From UBA9410 sp036123585 (GTDB lineage: Bacteria > Actinomycetota > Acidimicrobiia > Acidimicrobiales > MedAcidi-G1), in the NCBI GenBank assembly GCA_036123585.1, contig JAZADN010000037.1, positions 41,688 to 105,687 on the forward strand: a stretch of DNA of 64,000 bases, written 5' to 3'. The position numbers and the translations under genes were made by a program. The notes below the pieces were generated by a model that saw only the letters and a program-made list of their open reading frames with translations, was not told the origin of the DNA and made no database searches. This document shows positions 34,838-42,419 of this stretch, in pieces. How positions within the stretch are numbered: the first letter of the stretch is position 1; each line of letters begins with the position of its first letter.

Positions 34838-35530
34838 GTGGCCGAGCGACGTCGGATGCGTGCTGCGCTGCGCGGCAAGGCCCCGGGGCTGGTTGCCGAA
34901 CGGGAGTTCTGGGCGGCTGGCCACGAGGTGGTGGCCGGGATGGACGAGGTCGGCAAGGGGGCGTGGGCCGGGCCGTTGACCGTTGGGGCGGTGGTCCCCG
35001 ATCGGGATCGGCGCATCACCGGAGTTCGCGACTCCAAGATGCTGACCGCCGATGAGCGTGAGCATCTCTACGCCCGGATCACCGGGTGGGCAGCGGCATG
35101 GGCGGTCGGCCATGCCAGCAACGACGAGTGCGACGAACTGGGCATGTCGGCGGCCCAACGACTAGCCGCCCGGAGGGCCCTCGACGGCCTGGGCCTGCAG
35201 GTGGACCGAGTCCTGCTGGATGGTACGTGGGACTTCGTGGGCGGCGGTAAGGCTCGTACCATCGTGAAGGGCGACGCCTTCAGCCTGTCCATCGCCGCCG
35301 CGTCGGTGGTGGCGAAGGTGACCCGGGACCGGATCCTCCGGGCCGCCGAGTCGGAGTTCCCCGGGTACGGCTTCGCCACCTCCAAGGGCTATCCAAGTCC
35401 GGTGCACCGGGCCGCCCTGGCCGAGCGGGGGGCCACGACCTTCCACCGGAGGTCCTGGTCGTTCATGGACGGACTCCCGCCGGTGGGCGAGTCCCGACGG
35501 GACCCGCCGGGGACCCGGTCACTCTTCTGA
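34838..35530 (+). CDS. rnhB: Ribonuclease HII
   Basis: Removes ribonucleotides from RNA-DNA hybrids. VAGMDEVGKGAWAGPLTVGAVV has the DE pair of the RNase HII active site (usually DExGRG, here DEVGKG). RDSKMLTADERE, VDRVLLDGTWDFV with the third acidic residue, and AAASVVAKVTRDR follow, then GYGFATSKGYPSPVHRAAL. The 30-residue N-terminal extension and the 230-residue length are acceptable for the family. Confidence 0.92.
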   Translation: MAERRRMRAALRGKAPGLVAEREFWAAGHEVVAGMDEVGKGAWAGPLTVGAVVPDRDRRITGVRDSKMLTADEREHLYARITGWAAAWAVGHASNDECDELGMSAAQRLAARRALDGLGLQVDRVLLDGTWDFVGGGKARTIVKGDAFSLSIAAASVVAKVTRDRILRAAESEFPGYGFATSKGYPSPVHRAALAERGATTFHRRSWSFMDGLPPVGESRRDPPGTRSLF

Positions 35531-35577
35531 TCCACCAAACGGCCCTCCCACTGGAACGGTCCGGGTCGGGCTCTCGC

Positions 35578-35583
35578 TACCGT
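35578..35583 (+). promoter_or_regulatory. -10 box for leaderless mRNA of the 35591 gene
   Basis: TACCGT is followed by 7 nt and GTG 35591; no ribosome-binding site is seen. Confidence 0.4.
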
Positions 35584-35590
35584 TCGGCCT

Positions 35591-36019
35591 GTGCAAGGGC
35601 TGGTGAGGCTGCTTTGGGTCGCCGTGGCGTGGACGGCCGTGGTGTGGGTGGGGCGCATCCGCAACGTGGTCGGCGACGACGCCCTGTCCGGTGGGGCCCG
35701 GGCGTGGCGCATCGTCGTGGCCGTCGTGTTCCTCGTACTGGCCGCCCTGCTGGCCACCGTGGCGCTCGGCCGGTGGCACCGCCGCCCGCTGGGTTCCACG
35801 CGTCTGGTGGCGATGTTCTGCCTGTGGACCATCGTGTTCTGGGCCGTCCGGGGCGGAGGGCTGCTCTTCGCCGACCATGACGCCGGATTCAAGGTGGTCC
35901 ACACCATCCTGGCCGTCACTTCGATCGGCCTGGCCGCCGTCCTGTACCGGGTCGACCAGCGCGTCGCCTCGGCCCCCGGTGGCACCTCGGAAGTCTCGGC
36001 GCCGTTTGACGGGCGGTAG
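35591..36019 (+). CDS. Small four-helix membrane protein, unknown function
   Basis: A 142-residue protein with four hydrophobic segments: LLWVAVAWTAVVWVG, IVVAVVFLVLAALLATVAL, LVAMFCLWTIVFWAVRGGG and VVHTILAVTSIGLAAVLY. The first is preceded by only five residues. Short charged loops link them (GRIRNVVGDDALSGGARAWR). I do not recognise the family. It sits between rnhB and a small Nfu-like gene. Confidence 0.6.
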   Translation: MQGLVRLLWVAVAWTAVVWVGRIRNVVGDDALSGGARAWRIVVAVVFLVLAALLATVALGRWHRRPLGSTRLVAMFCLWTIVFWAVRGGGLLFADHDAGFKVVHTILAVTSIGLAAVLYRVDQRVASAPGGTSEVSAPFDGR

Positions 36020-36022
36020 CCT
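36017..36022 (+). promoter_or_regulatory. -10 box for near-leaderless mRNA of the 36031 gene
   Basis: TAGCCT is 8 nt before ATG 36031. It overlaps the stop codon of the preceding gene. Confidence 0.35.
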
Positions 36023-36030
36023 GACGCCCC

Positions 36031-36366
36031 ATGGGCCAGCCGATAACCGTCGTCGCCAAGCCGTCTTCTCGCTCCGGGGTCGTCCGTTACGAGACCAACC
36101 GTGCGCTCACCGGCATGGGCCACGAGCGCTACCGGGCCGGTGACGAGATCCTCGGCACGGCGCCCGCAGACGAACTGGCCCGGCGCCTGTTCGACCGGGG
36201 GGGGATCGCGGGGCTGCACGTGAACGGAAACGTTGTCACCGTGGAACTGGCCGACACCGACACCGGCGCCGACGGCATCGAGGACGTCATCGCTGGCCTC
36301 TACCTGTACTGGGTGGACGGTGTCGAGGTCCCGAGCGACGACGAGCTCACCGGCGCTGTCGGCTGA
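36031..36366 (+). CDS. Small protein resembling the Nfu N-terminal domain
   Basis: A 111-residue alpha/beta protein. The stretch ERYRAGDEILGTAPADELARRLFDRGGIAGLHVNGNVVTVEL matches the layout of the Nfu_N scaffold domain (LAxxLFxxxGVxxVxxxxxxVTV). The remainder (GADGIEDVIAGLYLYWVDGVEVPS) is family-specific. The C-terminal CxxC cluster-binding domain of NifU/Nfu is lacking. The role in Fe-S metabolism is an inference only. Confidence 0.5.
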   Translation: MGQPITVVAKPSSRSGVVRYETNRALTGMGHERYRAGDEILGTAPADELARRLFDRGGIAGLHVNGNVVTVELADTDTGADGIEDVIAGLYLYWVDGVEVPSDDELTGAVG

Positions 36367-36418
36367 CCGTCGACCCATCCGGTCACCGCATCCCTCCAAG
36401 GAGTCGGGGCCACCAGCT

Positions 36419-37063
36419 GTGGACGGGCCCGCCCCCGAGGACGGCGAGGATCGGGCCGAGGTGGGCGTCGGCCCGCATCCCGGGCCGTGGCCTGACGATC
36501 CACGGCTCGATTTGGAACTGTTGGCCGGCGGCGACCGGCGCAACGTGGTCGACCGCTACCGGTACTGGACCGTCGAGGCCATCGTGTCCGACCTCGACGC
36601 CCGACGGCACGCGTTCCACGTGGCGGTGGAGAACTGGACCCACGACCTGAACATCGGCACTGTCGTCCGCAACGCCAATGCCTTCGGGGCGGCCGCAGTG
36701 CACATCGTGGGGCGACGCCGGTGGAACCGCAGGGGCGCCATGGTCACCGATCGGTACCAGCACGTCGTCCACCATCCGGAGGTCGCCGACCTGGTGGCGT
36801 GGGCGGACGACGAGGGTCTGCCCGTGGTGGGGATCGACAATCTGCCAGGAGCCGTGCCGCTCGAGTCGATCGACCTGCCGGAGGCCTGTGTGCTGGTCTT
36901 CGGCCAGGAGGGGACCGGCCTGTCCGACGAGGCGAGCGGGGCCGCCGAAATGGTTTGCTCGATCACCCAGTACGGGTCGACCCGGTCGATCAACGCCGGT
37001 GTGGCATCCGGGATCGCCATGCACGCCTGGGTCCGCACCCACGCCGGTCCGCCGCCTACCTGA
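36419..37063 (+). CDS. TrmH/SpoU-family RNA 2'-O-methyltransferase
   Basis: A SPOUT methyltransferase acting on tRNA or rRNA with S-adenosylmethionine. The three motifs are WTHDLNIGTVVRNANAFGAAAVHIVG (motif 1), ACVLVFGQEGTGLSDEA (motif 2) and SITQYGSTRSINAGVASGIAMHAW (motif 3), which form the trefoil knot. The protein is 214 residues from GTG 36419; the start is uncertain because only weak signals precede it, and the first 50 residues are Pro/Asp-rich. Confidence 0.88.
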   Translation: MDGPAPEDGEDRAEVGVGPHPGPWPDDPRLDLELLAGGDRRNVVDRYRYWTVEAIVSDLDARRHAFHVAVENWTHDLNIGTVVRNANAFGAAAVHIVGRRRWNRRGAMVTDRYQHVVHHPEVADLVAWADDEGLPVVGIDNLPGAVPLESIDLPEACVLVFGQEGTGLSDEASGAAEMVCSITQYGSTRSINAGVASGIAMHAWVRTHAGPPPT

Positions 37064-37113
37064 GTTGCGCCGGTGGCGACGAGTTGAGCTGACCGGATTC
37101 CGGCGCCCTACCT

Positions 37114-37119
37114 TACGCT
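37114..37119 (+). promoter_or_regulatory. -10 box for leaderless lipoprotein mRNA
   Basis: TACGCT is followed by 6 nt and ATG 37126. A weak CTGACC lies 19 bases upstream of it. Confidence 0.4.
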
Positions 37120-37125
37120 GGCCGA

Positions 37126-37890
37126 ATGACCCTTAACTCCGTCCGCCGAGCCCTCGTAGTCCTTCTCGCTCCCCTGATGCTGGTGGTGGCCTGCGGGACT
37201 GGAGACGGGGAGGCGCCGGTCAAGGAGGACGGCCACGGCTCCCACGATCACGGCTCCCACGATCACGGCAGCCTCCCTGGCATCGTGCTGGACGACCTGG
37301 CCGAGCCGCCGTCGGTCCGCATCGTCGTCGAGCCCGACGGTGCAGGAGGTGCCACCGTCGAGGTGGTGGTCGACGGTATCGATCTCGTGGTGGCCGACCA
37401 GCCCTTCGACCACCGGCCGGGTGAGGGCCACCTCCACGTCTCTGTGGACGGCACCACCGTGGCCATGACGGCCGACACCAAGATCCACCTTGTCGACCTG
37501 GTCGACGGCCACCGTGAGGTGGCGGTGAGCCTGTCATCCAACGACCACCGCGACTATCTCCTGGCCGGCTCGCTGATCGGCGACTCTGCCATGGTGGTGG
37601 TGACCGGTGGCCTAGCTCCGATCATCCCGGATCACGTGTTCTCCGTCGAGGTGTTCGAGGGCCAGGTGGTTGGCGGCGTGCCGCGCTTCGAGGTGTCGGT
37701 CGGTGACCTAGTCGAGATCGAGGTCGCCAGCGACGCTGACGACGAGGTCCACCTCCACACTTACGACGAGTCGGTGTCCGTCGCCGGCGGTGGACGGGCC
37801 TTCCTCCGAGTGGAGGCGACCATCCCCGGGGTGTTCGAGGCCGAGCTGCACGGCAGTGGCCTGAAGGTCTTCGAGTTGCAGGTGTCGTGA
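37126..37890 (+). CDS. His-rich lipoprotein with cupredoxin-like domain
   Basis: A 254-residue exported lipoprotein. The signal ends in the lipobox-like LMLVVACG with the lipidated cysteine near residue 24. It is followed by a His-rich stretch (GHGSHDHGSHDHGSL) that could bind copper, zinc or nickel. Two beta domains follow: residues 60-160 with VDGIDLVVADQPFDHRPGEGHLHV, and a cupredoxin-like C-terminal domain (FEVSVGDLVEIEVASDADDEVHLHTYDESV). Its stop overlaps the start of the next membrane gene (GTGA), so they act together. Metal handling is inferred. Confidence 0.65.
   Translation: MTLNSVRRALVVLLAPLMLVVACGTGDGEAPVKEDGHGSHDHGSHDHGSLPGIVLDDLAEPPSVRIVVEPDGAGGATVEVVVDGIDLVVADQPFDHRPGEGHLHVSVDGTTVAMTADTKIHLVDLVDGHREVAVSLSSNDHRDYLLAGSLIGDSAMVVVTGGLAPIIPDHVFSVEVFEGQVVGGVPRFEVSVGDLVEIEVASDADDEVHLHTYDESVSVAGGGRAFLRVEATIPGVFEAELHGSGLKVFELQVS
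37234..37269 (+). repeat. 15-bp tandem repeat coding the His-rich segment
   Basis: CACGGCTCCCACGAT occurs twice head to tail (37234-37248, 37249-37263), followed by a partial third copy. It encodes the repeated HGSHD. Confidence 0.85.
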
Positions 37891-39224
37891 CCGGCGTCGC
37901 CGGGCCCTTGACCGAGGTGGCCGTCGTGCTGGCCCACGGCGTCGGAGGCCGCACCGACCTCCCGTTGTCGGCCTGGCAGGCCGGCTGGTCGGCGGCGGTG
38001 GCCATGGTCCTGTCCTTTGCCGCCCTTGGGCTGCTCTGGCACCGACCCCTCCTGGCCGTCCTGGCCGACGGTCGGCCGGTGTCCGGCATCGGAGCCGCAG
38101 GTCGGTGGGCGGCGACGCTGGTCCGGGCCGCCGTCCTGGCCGTGTTCACCGTGGTGGTGACCGCTGGGATCGTCGGTGCCGACGATGTGAGCGCGAACCT
38201 CTCGCCGGTCGCCGTCTACGTAGCCTTCTGGGTGGCGGTGCCCGTCCTCTCGGCCCTCGTCGGGCCGTTCTGGCGTTCCGTCGGCCCGTGGGACACCCTG
38301 GCTCGGCTCGCGTCCCGGCGCCGACCTGCCGGATCGGCCGAACCGGCGGCGATCACCGGCGGCTGGTTGGCCATGGTGCCCGTCGGGGCCTTTCTGTGGT
38401 TGGAGCTCGTCTACCACGACGGGGCCCGCCCCCGGGTCCTCGGGTGGGCCGGGTTGGTCTACACGCTCGCCGTCGTCGCGGTTGCCCGCCGATGGGGGAC
38501 CGAAGCAGCTCGTCGGGTGGAGGGCTTCGGTGTCGTCATAGACCTGCTGGCCCGCCTGGCGCCAGTGGGGCGCCGGGCCGACGGCCGCTGGGGGCTGCGG
38601 GCCCCGCTGGTCGGGGCGGCCGCCGAACCATTGCGTCCATCCGAGGTGGGCCTGGTCCTGCTGGTCCTCGGCGGTACGGCGTTCGACGGGGTGTCCCGGA
38701 CTCGCTTCTGGGGCAATGTGGCCTCGGGCCGCTCGGGGTGGGACGCCACGGTGGTCGGCACGGCCGGTCTGCTCTGGGTCGTTGTGGTGGTAGGCGTGGC
38801 CTACCACTTGGCCGGTCGTCTCGGCGACCGGCTCACGTCCGGGGAAGAGGCGTCCGGGGACTTCGCGGTGCGGTTCGGCCACTCGCTGCTGCCGATCCTG
38901 CTCGGCTACCACGTGGCCCACTACTTCTCGCTACTGGTCCTCGAGGGTCAACTGTTCCGGGTGCTGGCCTCGGATCCGTACGGACGGGGTTGGGACCTGT
39001 TCGGCACGGTGGCCACCCCGGTGGACTGGACGCTGGTCTCGCCGACGACGGTGGGTTGGGTGCAGTTGGGGTCGATCGTGGCTGGCCACCTGGCTGGGGT
39101 GTTGCTGGCCCATGACCGGTCGGTGGCGTCCTGGCGGCCGGCCGTCGCGCTTCGCAGCCAGTATCCGATGCTGGCCGTCATGGTTGCCTACACGGTGTTC
39201 GGCCTGGTGCTGATGACGGGCTGA
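37887..39224 (+). CDS. Polytopic membrane protein, unknown function
   Basis: A 445-residue membrane protein with about 10-11 hydrophobic segments. It starts with LTEVAVVLAHGVGGRTDLPL, a hallmark of an actinobacterial membrane family sometimes labelled 'fenitrothion hydrolase' without strong basis. PVLSALVGPFWRSVGPWDTLARL and HSLLPILLGYHVAHYFSLLVLEGQ, with histidines in a helix, are conserved-looking. Coupling to the His-rich cupredoxin-like lipoprotein by a 4-base overlap suggests a metal (possibly copper) transport or oxidation role, an inference. Confidence 0.6.
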   Translation: MTGVAGPLTEVAVVLAHGVGGRTDLPLSAWQAGWSAAVAMVLSFAALGLLWHRPLLAVLADGRPVSGIGAAGRWAATLVRAAVLAVFTVVVTAGIVGADDVSANLSPVAVYVAFWVAVPVLSALVGPFWRSVGPWDTLARLASRRRPAGSAEPAAITGGWLAMVPVGAFLWLELVYHDGARPRVLGWAGLVYTLAVVAVARRWGTEAARRVEGFGVVIDLLARLAPVGRRADGRWGLRAPLVGAAAEPLRPSEVGLVLLVLGGTAFDGVSRTRFWGNVASGRSGWDATVVGTAGLLWVVVVVGVAYHLAGRLGDRLTSGEEASGDFAVRFGHSLLPILLGYHVAHYFSLLVLEGQLFRVLASDPYGRGWDLFGTVATPVDWTLVSPTTVGWVQLGSIVAGHLAGVLLAHDRSVASWRPAVALRSQYPMLAVMVAYTVFGLVLMTG

Positions 39225-39251
39225 ACCCCACTCCGGAGACGCCACACCCCC

Positions 39252-39280
39252 TTGCGAGTATCGAACATATGTTCGATACT
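39252..39280 (+). promoter_or_regulatory. SOS (LexA) promoter of imuA'-imuB
   Basis: TTGCGA (39252-39257), 17 bases, GATACT (39275-39280), then 6 bases to GTG 39287. The LexA box TCGAACATATGTTCGA (39261-39276) fills the spacer, within a perfect 20-bp palindrome at 39259-39278. Geometry is nearly the same as at dnaE2 (60655-60683). Confidence 0.85.
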
Positions 39281-39286
39281 GTGGGA

Positions 39287-40090
39287 GTGTCCCGATCCCT
39301 CCCCGCCCACCTCCTGGCCGAACCCGAGCCCTTCGACGACCTATCTACGGATACAGGACCCTCGGGTGATGGGCCACCCTCCACCCGTGCCCTCCGGTCG
39401 GTGGCCGGACCCGCCACGGTCCGATCCTCGCTGGCCGACATGGCTCGGCGGATCCGCCCCACCGTATTGGCCGTGGAGCGGTCCCTTCCGGTGGTCAGCG
39501 CTCTGGAGTCCGTACTCCCGTCCGGTCTCAGGCGGGGAAGCACCGTCGGCCTGTCGGGGGTGGGCGCGCGTTCGCTGGCTTTGGCCCTGGTGGCCCGGGC
39601 CACGCAGGAGAACTCGTGGGTGGCGGTGGTCGGTGACGGCGACTTGGGTCTGGTGGCTGGGGTCGAGGCGGGGGTCCGTCCGGAACGACTGCTAGTGGTG
39701 GAGGCCCCGGACCCTGAGTCGTGGGGGTCGGTGGTGGCCACCTTCGTGGGGGCGGTCGACCTGGTGATGGTGGCCCCGGTCCACCGCCCATCGGAGTCCG
39801 AACTCCGGCGCCTGGCCGCCCGATGCCGTGAACGCGGGTCAATCCTGCTCTATCTGCTCCGGGGTGCCGGGTTCTCTGGGATCGGTTCCTTGGCGGCGGG
39901 TCGCCCCGACTTGTCGTTGTCGGTGGTCGACGCCACCTGGGAGGGATCGGAGGCGGGTCCGGCCGGTCAGGTGGCCCGACTGCGTTGTCGACGGGCCGAA
40001 GTGGTGGCCGAGGGTCGGGGGATGCCACCGGGAGGACGGCGTTGCGAGATGTTGCTACCCGGCCCCGACGGCGTGCCGGCCTGTCTGTGA
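39287..40090 (+). CDS. imuA': ImuA' (RecA-like mutasome protein)
   Basis: First partner of the SOS-induced mutasome; in mycobacteria ImuA' binds ImuB and allows DnaE2-dependent error-prone repair. The 267-residue protein is a degenerate RecA fold: LPSGLRRGSTVGLSGVGARSLALALVA replaces the Walker A region, and WVAVVGDGDLGLVAGVEAGVRPERLLVVEAP follows. GTG 39287 is chosen because the promoter then has a -10 six bases upstream. An ATG at 39269 lies inside the LexA box and would be upstream of the transcription start. It overlaps imuB by GTGA. Confidence 0.82.
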   Translation: MSRSLPAHLLAEPEPFDDLSTDTGPSGDGPPSTRALRSVAGPATVRSSLADMARRIRPTVLAVERSLPVVSALESVLPSGLRRGSTVGLSGVGARSLALALVARATQENSWVAVVGDGDLGLVAGVEAGVRPERLLVVEAPDPESWGSVVATFVGAVDLVMVAPVHRPSESELRRLAARCRERGSILLYLLRGAGFSGIGSLAAGRPDLSLSVVDATWEGSEAGPAGQVARLRCRRAEVVAEGRGMPPGGRRCEMLLPGPDGVPACL

Positions 40091-41781
40091 CCGGCCTGTC
40101 GGAGATTCCCCCACCCCGGATCCTGGTGGTGGGATGTCCGGACTGGCCGTTGGTCGCCCTCGGCGTGGATCCGGCCGAACCGGCCCTCGTGCTGTCCGGC
40201 GGGCGGGTGGTGGCCACGACACCCGCTGCCCGGTCCTTCGGCGTGGTCCGGGGCCAGCGTCGACGCGACGCCCAGTTGGCCCATCCAGAGGTTCGGGTGT
40301 TGGAGCGGGACGTGACTCGGGAAGCCCGGTCCTTCGAGGCGGTGGCCTCGGCCCTGGGGTCGGTCACTCCGTGGGTGGAGGCCCACCACCCCGGGCGGTG
40401 CGCCTTCGGGGTCCGGGGGCCGGTCCGCCTGTTCGGCGGCGAGGCGGAACTCGTCGAGCGAACGGCCGAAGTGGTCCACAAGGCCCTCGTCGACCTGTCG
40501 GGTCCGGACGGCCGGCCGAACGGCGGTGGGACGTGCCGGATCGGGGTGGCCGACGGGATGTTCGCCGCAGTCCTCGCTGCCCGGATGGGCGGCCCGGCCC
40601 CCAGAGAGGCCGTGGTGGTCCCGCCAGGTGGAACCCCAGCCTTCCTCGCCCCGCTGCCAGTAGGCCTGCTCTCGGGGGATGGGTGCTCGCCGGAGGGCGG
40701 TGGCATACCGGTGGCCCGACGGAACCTGGTCGACGTCCTGGGCCGGCTCGGCCTGGCCACCATGGGCGCGTTCGCCGCCGTGCCGACAGCCGACGTGGCC
40801 GGCCGGTTTGGTGCCGAGGGTCTGGCCGTCCACCGTCTGGCGGCCGGCCTTGACGACCGTCCGCCGGGCCACCGCCCGGCGCCGCCCGATCTGGCCGTCT
40901 CGACGTCGTTCGATCCGCCGGTTGACAGGGTCGACCGTGCTGCCTTCGCCGCCCGGATGCTGGCCGAGTCGCTTCACGAGGGGCTGTCCCGCCGGGGCAT
41001 GGCCTGCACCCGGGTACTAGTCGAGGTGGAGACTGGGCATGGGGAGCGTCTGTCCCGAGCCTGGCGGGACGAGGGTGCGCTCGGACCGGCCGCGGTGGCC
41101 GACCGGGTGCGGTGGCAGTTGGAGGGGTGGCTCCACGGGCCGCCGGCCATCCGGCCCACGGCACCGGTGGTGCTCCTCGCCCTGGTTCCCGACGAGGTGG
41201 TGCCAGCCACCGGTCAGCAGCTCGGGTTCTGGGGTGGGGCCACGGCGGCCGACGAGCAGGCCGGGCGGGCCGCTGCCCGGGTGGTCGGCCTGCTGGGTCC
41301 GGGAGCGGTGCGGGTACCCGAGTGGCGGGGCGGCCGGGATCCGGACGACGAGTTCGCTCTCGTGCCGTTCATCCCGGTCGACGACGGATCCGCCGGGGAG
41401 CGGGTCAAGGAGAGGGGGGCGACGAGCGGTCGGACCGGTTCGGTCGACGAGGGGCCGCCGTGGCCGGGGGCACTGCCCGGCCCCTCACCGGCCGCCGTCC
41501 ACGCCGTCCCAGTCTTCGTCGCCCTACGGGATGCCGAGGGCCGACCGGTGGTGGTGGATGGCCGCGGGAACCTCTCGGCTCCGCCCCACTGGCTCCGGGT
41601 CGGAGGGGGGCGGGAGGAGGAGGTGGCGGTCTGGGCCGGTCCGTGGCCGGTGGACGAGCGCTGGTGGGATCCTCTCCGACACCGCCGCCGGGTCCGCGTC
41701 CAAGTGGTGGCCGAGGACGGGACGGCCCGGCTGCTAGTCCTCGACGTTGGTCGATGGCGGGTTGCCGCGACCTATGACTGA
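40087..41781 (+). CDS. imuB: ImuB (Y-family polymerase-like mutasome adaptor)
   Basis: A 564-residue catalytically inert Y-family homologue that bridges the beta clamp and DnaE2. RILVVGCPDWPLVALGVDP is the usual ImuB start, in which the catalytic acidic residue of DinB is replaced. The palm and fingers (SFGVVRGQRRRDAQLAHP, GPVRLFGGEAELVERT) and the helix-hairpin-helix part (LVDVLGRLGLATMGAFAAVPTADVAGRFG) are recognisable. The tail ends PWPVDERWWDP then RLLVLDVGRWRVAATYD, as in mycobacterial ImuB. It starts within the imuA' stop. Confidence 0.88.
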   Translation: MTGLSEIPPPRILVVGCPDWPLVALGVDPAEPALVLSGGRVVATTPAARSFGVVRGQRRRDAQLAHPEVRVLERDVTREARSFEAVASALGSVTPWVEAHHPGRCAFGVRGPVRLFGGEAELVERTAEVVHKALVDLSGPDGRPNGGGTCRIGVADGMFAAVLAARMGGPAPREAVVVPPGGTPAFLAPLPVGLLSGDGCSPEGGGIPVARRNLVDVLGRLGLATMGAFAAVPTADVAGRFGAEGLAVHRLAAGLDDRPPGHRPAPPDLAVSTSFDPPVDRVDRAAFAARMLAESLHEGLSRRGMACTRVLVEVETGHGERLSRAWRDEGALGPAAVADRVRWQLEGWLHGPPAIRPTAPVVLLALVPDEVVPATGQQLGFWGGATAADEQAGRAAARVVGLLGPGAVRVPEWRGGRDPDDEFALVPFIPVDDGSAGERVKERGATSGRTGSVDEGPPWPGALPGPSPAAVHAVPVFVALRDAEGRPVVVDGRGNLSAPPHWLRVGGGREEEVAVWAGPWPVDERWWDPLRHRRRVRVQVVAEDGTARLLVLDVGRWRVAATYD

Positions 41782-41891
41782 CGAGTGGCGACTGGGTGGT
41801 GGTGGCCGAGGGGTGGCCGGCGGGTGACTGACGGGGTCCCGGGCGGTAGGTTCCCGCCATCACCACGACGACATGGAGGGACGGCACCGGC

Positions 41892-42398
41892 GTGGCAGAA
41901 GAACGTGAGGAACTCGACTGGGCTGGATACGGCACGGCGGTCCGCGACCTGGCCCGGATGGTGGCAGACGACGGGTACCGGCCGGACATGATCCTGGCCA
42001 TCGCCCGGGGTGGACTGTTCGTGGCCGGCTCGCTGGGCTACGCCTTGGCCGTCAAGAACCTCTACGTGATGAACGTCGAGTACTACACGGGTGTAGATGA
42101 GCGCCTCGATATCCCGGTCATCCTCCCGCCCTACGTGGACTGGGTGGACCTGGACGACAAGCGGATCCTCATTGTCGACGACGTGGCCGATACCGGCCAC
42201 ACCCTCGACCTGGTCCACCGGAACGCCTTGGAACAGGTGGCCGAGGTCCGCTCAGCAGTGTTGTACCAGAAGCCCCAGTCGGTGATCGACTGCGAGTACG
42301 TGTGGCGACACACCGACCAGTGGATCAACTTTCCGTGGTCGACCGAGCCGCCGGTGGTCGACCTGGAGGGCGCCGGAACCGTCGTCCTCGACGCCTGA
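41892..42398 (+). CDS. Phosphoribosyltransferase (xanthine/guanine type)
   Basis: A 168-residue type I phosphoribosyltransferase that joins a purine-type base to PRPP. The PRPP loop is KRILIVDDVADTGHTLDLV, and MILAIARGGLFVAGSLGYAL supplies the loop I residues. The C-terminal hood WRHTDQWINFPWSTE resembles Gpt-like enzymes. The GTG start has GGAGGG upstream. It follows imuB by 110 bases and lies just before the proposed N-heterocycle catabolic island; a salvage link is possible but unproven. Confidence 0.8.
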   Translation: MAEEREELDWAGYGTAVRDLARMVADDGYRPDMILAIARGGLFVAGSLGYALAVKNLYVMNVEYYTGVDERLDIPVILPPYVDWVDLDDKRILIVDDVADTGHTLDLVHRNALEQVAEVRSAVLYQKPQSVIDCEYVWRHTDQWINFPWSTEPPVVDLEGAGTVVLDA

Positions 42399-42419
42399 TC
42401 CCCGACCGCTCTCCACCGG

